A stretch of 64,000 nucleotides of DNA from Amaurobius ferox (Eukaryota; Arthropoda; Arachnida; Araneae; Amaurobiidae), in contig OX578145.1 in assembly GCA_951213105.1 (NCBI GenBank), positions 11,097,707 to 11,161,706 of the forward strand. The letters are read 5' to 3'. Position 1 is the stretch's first letter; each line of letters begins with the position of its first letter. The notes under the pieces were generated by a model. The model worked only from the letters and a program-made list of their open reading frames with translations. It did not search any database and was not told where the DNA came from. Shown one piece after another: positions 58,286-64,000 of this stretch. The translations under genes and the position numbers were made by a program.

Positions 58286-58472
58286 AACTTTCCTTATATA
58301 CATAATGTATAAGGAAAGTATTGTGACGGGGTCGAAAATTCGAATTCGAGTTTTCGACGGGAGAGCACGTTTCAAGCATCCCTGATCACGAATCAAACAT
58401 TTTTGAAGTGATGTCTGTGTGTGTGTGGGGGGGGGTGTGAAAGTATGTGTGTGTGTGTGTGTGTGTGTGAAA

Positions 58473-58511
<39 letters not shown>

Positions 58512-59280
58512 AGTGAGTCTGTGGAGATGATAACTGACGAACGAATGGACCGATTCGAACCAAATTTGGTACAAAAATTACAATCTGTAAACACTGGAAG
58601 CCTATTGTTTTTATACGTAATCGAATGTTCAGAATCCCCCTAAATTTTCGAGTGAAATTTTTAAAAAAATCGTCAAAAAATCAAAACCGCTCATAAAGTT
58701 ATGTAAATAGATATTTCTTATGTAATTTTTCATTAGCAAACGATTAACATAAATTTTAGAACACTAACATGAACCGTTCTCGAGATATTGCACCTTTTTC
58801 AAAAAAATTATCAAAAAGTCATATAAAATGAAAAAAAAAAATATTTCCTATTGAGAAACATGTTCACTTTTCATATGTAATACCATGCGATAAATTGGGT
58901 GACATCATTCTCGTGGATATAGCTCGTTCCATTCATGAAAAAAGATACTTTGAGTAATACTTTTGTATTTGAACGCCAATAGTCATTTATCTGCTGTAAG
59001 AATAACTTATTTCTCCGTCCATACCGCTTGGCGAGATTTTGGCGACGAATTTGGCGGAATATCGCCAACTTGGCGACATTTTTAAATATTGCAAAATTAA
59101 CGAAAATCGCACCAAATGGTTAAAAATGACGCTAAATCAATGAAAATGACGACTCATTGAAGAAAATTCAATATCTTGGAAAGAATATAAGTATCTACTA
59201 TAAAAATAAGATTTTTTTAACTGTAAAAGTAGTAAATTCATTGCATTATATAAGGAAAGTCATGTGTTGCCCACATCAGA
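58286..59280 (-). repeat. Repeat family A, copy 8 (full length)
   Basis: Hairpin (58287-58320), CGACGGGAGAGCACG, a compound GT tract interrupted by G and AAAGTAT words (58414-58510), body, TTTGGCGA block (59028-59160), inner motif TATATAAGGAAAGTCATG and end CCCACATCAGA at 59280. Very close to copy 2. Confidence 0.9.
58414..58510. repeat. Compound (GT)n microsatellite
   Basis: GT runs separated by a G run (58428-58435) and two GAAAGTAT interruptions, giving long dipeptide-repeat frames on both strands. Confidence 0.95.
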
Positions 59281-59960
59281 TTTTTTATTTATTTCTTTAA
59301 TAATTCATTGAGTTCAATGGCACAAAATAACAGCCATCATTATTTTAAATGACACTAAATAGACACTTCTAATTCAATTTTCGTTTTCATTTGGTAACTG
59401 AACTTATACTTTCAAAGGTGGCGTAGCGAAAATGAGGGAAAAAATAAAATATCTCGAGAACGGCTAGTCCTAGTGTAATGGGATTGATCTTATTCTTTTC
59501 ATCGTTAAAAATTACGCACAAAACAAGCATTTAATTGATATATTTGAGAATACGTAGTCTTTTATTTTAGATTTTGATGATTTTTGCGGGTCATTTCGCA
59601 AAAAAGGGGAAGTTATTTTTTTTCAAATCCTACCAAAATTTAATCAGCACCAAGTTCACACACAAGTGACTTAACTACCAAATTTTAATAAATTGTGTCC
59701 ATTAGTTTTCGAGTTAGAGTGGATACATACATTGCACAGATAGTCACACACACACAGACAGGCCCCGGCCGTCCAACTAGTTACTCTAAGTCCTCTGGAC
59801 GAGTCGGACGGTCTGGGTCTTCAACACACAGACAGGCGTTACGATTACACACAGACGTTACGATTATATAAACTCAAGTTGCGATTTTCCGCATGACGCT
59901 ATACATTACCGTGCATTGCAGAGAAAGCAGAAACAGTAAAATCTTTAAAACGATTTTAAA
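59281..59960 (+). repeat. Subfamily E, copy 2, adjacent to family A copy 8
   Basis: Body as in 55120-55600 (ATATCTCGAGAACGGCTAGT, TTTAATCAGCACCAAG, TACATTGCACAGA), carrying a mini-SINE at 59763-59823. The ends are less clear than in copy 1. Confidence 0.65.
59763..59823 (+). mobile_element. Hairpin-only mini-SINE with 13-bp target duplications
   Basis: 61 bp: CCCCGGCCGTCCAACTAGTT... to GGTCTGGGTCTTCA. Flanked by perfect ACACACAGACAGG (59750-59762 and 59824-59836). It belongs to the CTCTGGACGAG hairpin type also found at 36382-36517. Confidence 0.9.
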
Positions 59961-60399
59961 AAGACGACCCATTGTTTGGTATAAAAAGGGTTTTTAATAT
60001 TAGCACCGTCTATGACGTACATAAAATTACAAAGAGATTGGTTATTTTAGCATTCCTGGATTGTACAGTTAATCACCAATTATTGCATGAAATAAATATC
60101 TTCTATAAAAGTTTTTAAGTTGATTCCTACTTATTAAACAATATTCTAAATCTATTATTATTATTGTTCTGTTTTTCGTCTATCTCGCTTGGTTGCCGAG
60201 CACTCCATAACTTTTGAAACAGGAACCATTTAACCCATATGCTATTCTTGTTTTGTGTTGAGTTACTTTTATCACAACATGAAAAAAAGTCGCCAAGTTG
60301 GTGATATCCTGTCCAATTTCTCTCCAAGAGTCACAGAGAGGGAGAAATCGGTTATTCTTATAGTGCATATATTTATAGTAATCTGGAGTTTTATAAGCT
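59961..60399. other. Intergenic with a TTTGGCGA-type fragment
   Basis: 60285-60375 (AGTCGCCAAGTTGGTGATAT, GAGAAATCGGTTATTCTTAT, ATATTTATAGTAATC) matches 57770-57890. The remainder is unassigned. Confidence 0.5.
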
Positions 60400-61236
60400 G
60401 TAAAGAATGATCAGATTATCTATATCACAAAGCTGAGTGAGACGGCTGAAACTGCTAAATGTAAAAAAACTTGAAACTCTGCATATATGCGGAATAAAGA
60501 TCTAAATTTTTTTTAATTTGTTCGAAAAATTTATAAATCTAGAAATTTTTGGTCTAGCATTTTGTAGGTTAACAACATCTAAAATTTATTTTTATAATTG
60601 AATGCACAGAAAATGAACTAGAGGGTGTCTCGACTCTGTGACTTTCTCATACCCGAATGCAATTTTTTTTTTTAATTTACAAGAAAATTTTTAAAAAATC
60701 GGTGTCGTGGGTCCAAATAATTACAATTATAGCCTGTTGCCCTTCACTTTAAAGGGCTTGAAAAAATATTTCGATTGATACCATACTCAAAAATGAATCC
60801 CACCACCCCCTGAGGAGGCTAATGACGTTCCGAACGCAAAAGCTACATCGCGGCTATTTTTCGCAACAAGGATTGACACTAATAAATCTCGTGATCATTG
60901 GGCTATAAATAACTTCTTTTATTCATGATTATGTCGAATTTTGTCCTATGCTACCGTGTTAAATATAAAATTCCGGATAAATTTCAAGGTTTTTGCTCCA
61001 ATTTAAGAAAAATTCTACCTAGTTCTAAATGTTTCGATAACAAAGCCGAATATAGAGTTTAATGAAAATCCATTAATATTTATGTTAGCATACAGACAGA
61101 TAGACCGACATCACTTCAAAAATAGTCAAAATATGTTCAGGAGGTCCATAAACATATATTGGCATCCAAATCTCGAATTCGAAAATTTTCTTGAAAACAG
61201 TACTTTCTCTATACTATATAGTATAAAAAAGTAAAA
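60400..61236 (+). repeat. Old family A relative
   Basis: The right end has CATCACTTCAAAAATAGTCA, TCTCGAATTCGAAAATTTTC and a hairpin-like ACTTTCTCTATACTATATAG, the order seen at the A hairpin end. The left end is not clear. Confidence 0.5.
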
Positions 61237-61721
61237 ATCTTAATAAACTCTGTGAGAGTACGTACAATCAACCCTTTTTGAGACATTTTAATGTATAGTT
61301 ACAGAAACATTTTTCTCTTAATATATTTTTATCAATGAATTTATTGACAGTTTTGGATTTCACTGTGGTCACGAAGGTAACCGAGTTACGTTTCAAATAC
61401 CTAAATCCTCTGTTCGCTATTTTTTTAATCAAACTATATTATTTATCCATATCAATATTTTTTATCAATAGTTGTCTTTTAAATTAAAATGTCGGTAGAA
61501 GTTGAAAGTAGGTGATTGGAGATAAACTAGATTTTTACAAACGCCCATTTCCACATTAGCCCAACTATAAAGTGTACATCATTCGTATGCTTAAACGGTT
61601 TCCAATATTCAGAACTTTCATTAAGTGTGTGGGTTTCACACTGAGTGACCATTGACACCGCAAAAGGGTGTGTGTATGTGGCGGGGTGTGTGTGTTAAAT
61701 AACTCATATAATATACTAGCA
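61237..61721. other. Intergenic, no gene seen
   Basis: Short GT-rich run at 61668-61695. Nothing else recognised. Confidence 0.4.
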
Positions 61722-63130
61722 GTATACCCGTTCTTCGTAGAGTATATAATGTAAAGAAACTTAAAATTCACGATCATGTGGAAATTCCTATAGTATACTA
61801 AATGACATTGATAATCAAAATATTCTATTAAAATATTTAATTTAATGCCCCTAAAAAGAAGTTTAAGAATCTCTATTCTCATTATACAAAATTATTTTCA
61901 CGGACAGATCTGAAGAGTCCAGGTTCCGTTTGTGAACAAATGGACAAAAAATATGAAATTGAATCAATATGTGCAAAATAAAAGCGCTAAAATTGTATGG
62001 GATCCATACTACTAACATTCGCGAATATTAGAAGAAGGATATTGTATATTAATAGAAGAATACACTTACTACAACATATAAGTTTCTAAAATCTTTGTCA
62101 AAATAAAACAGGTGACGTAATAAATTGAAATATCAGTAATCCCCGTAATCTTTAAACCAGAAGGCCGTAATTGATTCCAATATATGCCAATATATGTCAA
62201 AATATATGCCAATATACTTGTACTACATATATTCTCGTAGATTAGACGATATACCCGTGCATTTGTAGAAAACTACCCGTACTACGTACAACATAGGAGT
62301 TTCAACAATTTTCTCCAAAATAAAACAATGACGTAATAAATTGAAAATATCAGTCAACCCCGAATCAATAATCCCTGAAAATATCAATGATAATAATGTT
62401 TAAACCTAAAGACCGTATTTGATATAATCCAGTCAAAAAGCAATATTGGTGAAATTTATTTTATACTAGCAGCATACCCGTTCTTCGTACGGAGTATATA
62501 ATATAAAGAAACTTATAATTCGCAATCATGTAAAAATTCTGCTAAAATATTAAATTTATTGCTCCTAAAGAGAAGTTTAAGAATATCTGTTCTCACTATA
62601 CAAAATTATCTTCACGAGCAGATCTGAAGAATAAAACATCCTGACCCCTTTTGTAAGCAAATTTACAAAAAAAAAAAAAAGAAATTGAATCAATATATGC
62701 AACCCCGTACTACTTATATTGTTGCAGATTGGAAAACATGTCAGTGTGTTAGTAGAAGATTACCCGTATTACAATATGAGTCTCAAAAATATTTGCCAAA
62801 ATAGAAGAGATGACGTAATAAATTGAAAATATCAATAATCCCCGTACTCTTTATACCAGAAGATCGTAATTGATTCCAATATATGCCAATATATATCAAA
62901 ACATATGCCAATATACCTGTACTACTCGTAGATTAGAAGATATACCCGTGTATTTGTAGTAGATTATTCGTACAACGTACAATGAGTTTAAACAATTTTT
63001 GTCATAATAAAACAATTGCATAATAACATGAAAATATCAATAATCCCTGAATCAATAATCCCCGAAAATATCAATAATAATAACATTTAAACCTGAAGAC
63101 CGTAATTGATATTATCCAGTCAAAAATGCT
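61722..63130 (+). repeat. Repeat F, two tandem units
   Basis: Unit 1 (about 61722-62463) and unit 2 (about 62464-63130) both run ACTAGCAG(T/C)ATACCCGTTC, AGAAGTTTAAGAAT, AGATCTGAAGA, TGACGTAATAAATTGAAA(A), ATTCCAATATATGCC, TACCCGTG(C/T)ATTTGTAG, ATCAATAATCCC, ACCGTA(A/T)TTGATAT. Non-coding. A fragment is also at 21802. Confidence 0.8.
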
Positions 63131-63520
63131 ATAAGAAAAATTAAATCGTTCTTTTCTAAAATATATTTTTATATCCATTTATTTATTATTCAAATCGAAA
63201 AAATAATAATTAAAATTAACACACAGATTTAATTTAATTGCGTTTCTGAGCAACACGATATAAAATAGAATCTTCCTCATAAACTGCGGAATTAAATAGC
63301 CATTTTGATTTCTTTATACTTATCATTGTTCAGTAAAAGCTTGTGAAAATAAACCATGGAGATGGATTTTCCATTTAAATCATGTTTCAAACAATTCATG
63401 CTTTCAGAAAGTGACTAATTTGCGCAAAAAATCTCCCATCAAACGCAGAGATAAGGTTTTAATTCACTTTCAAACGATTTTCAAGCTTTTCGTTTGGATA
63501 AACCACGGAGTGAGAGAGTA
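63131..63520. other. Intergenic, nothing recognised
   Basis: AT-rich spacer between the two repeat F pieces. Confidence 0.35.
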
Positions 63521-63863
63521 GCACTCCTAGGAAAATGCTTCGTTTTTCATTAATATCTCGACAACCCCTGGTCTTAGATACTCGAAACTTTGGCTAAATT
63601 TATGGGAGGCTATTTCAAGGCTATCCACAAAATTTCATCAAATTCGGTTCTGCCATTCTCCCGTGATGATGAGACAAACGAAAATTTCGTTTTTTACTAA
63701 TATCTCGAGAACCGCTGATCTCAGAAACTCCAAACATGGACTAAATTTTAAGTGGGACTATTTCTAGGCTACCCACAAAATTTCATCAAATTCGGCTTAG
63801 CCGTTCTCCCGTTATGACGGGACAAACAGACAGACAGATTTTCAATTTTATATATATAGATAC
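63521..63863 (+). repeat. Duplicated end segment with CAGACAGACAG tail
   Basis: Two diverged units of about 150 bp share TTAATATCTCGA(C/G)AACC, CACAAAATTTCATCAAATTC, CCGTTCTCCCG and GA(C)GGGACAAAC. They end in GACAGACAGATTTTCAATTT and TATATATATAGATA, likely the terminus of a larger element. Confidence 0.65.
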
Positions 63864-64000
63864 ATATCTTTGTAAATGATTTAATAAAAATCGTCTGGTG
63901 CACAAACACATGGATTTAAATCCGTTGCTAAGAGACATGATATCATTTTCTTCAAATAAATTGGCAGAAAAAATATCGTCTGTATAATGCTATCTTTATG
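63864..64000. other. Window end, nothing recognised
   Basis: AT-rich, no feature. Confidence 0.4.

Overview
This is AT-rich eukaryotic nuclear DNA that is almost entirely repeats. It most likely comes from an arthropod, and I favour a spider or another chelicerate. The direct evidence is one recognisable host gene: the last coding exon of an arthropod calcitonin-like diuretic hormone (DH31) precursor, + strand, 17009-17147. Its sequence is of the crustacean/chelicerate type. The repeat content (tRNA- and 5S-headed SINEs, Tc1/mariner relics, a Penelope-like element and many AT-rich non-autonomous elements) fits this, but the species cannot be fixed from the sequence. A second exon-like segment with excellent splice sites lies at 56966-57051; its gene is unknown. 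Nearly all other open frames are chance products of repeats.

Layout. 1-9.7 kb: copies of a repeat family that I call A (about 0.95 kb, internal GT tract, terminal hairpin); two Penelope-like copies in inverted orientation, each with a hammerhead-like motif (4434-6754); a deleted mariner (7315-8052). 9.7-16.7 kb: mixed old repeats and two more A copies. 16.7-17.4 kb: a CRE/TATA-bearing GC-rich patch, the DH31 exon and its polyadenylation signal. 17.4-25.1 kb: short repeats, a SINE with an inverted 5' part, two copies of a second family B, and a 24-bp minisatellite. 25.1-46.6 kb: three related segmental units (U1 25115-30290, U2 31281-41502, U3 42178-46650), of which U2 is expanded by a 4.2-kb mariner and U1 carries a SINE. 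Related copies elsewhere in the window preserve the matching unoccupied sites. 47.4-55 kb: three B copies (one carrying a mariner relic) and one A copy carrying a 5S-headed SINE. 55-64 kb: A-related elements, the orphan exon, hairpin-only mini-insertions, TTTGGCGA-rich blocks and a tandemly duplicated repeat reaching to 63.9 kb.

How the parts relate. The SINEs are the most informative component. One family exists as a tRNA-headed form and as a 5S rRNA-headed form in which the tRNA B box is deleted. Its 3' hairpin also occurs alone as insertions of about 60 nt, two of them flanked by perfect 13-bp target-site duplications, and as an array separated by copies of one 14-bp flank. Families A and B share one architecture (an inner motif near the 5' end whose inverse sits in a 3' terminal hairpin), reminiscent of Helitron2/Helentron non-autonomous elements. 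No intact autonomous transposon is present.
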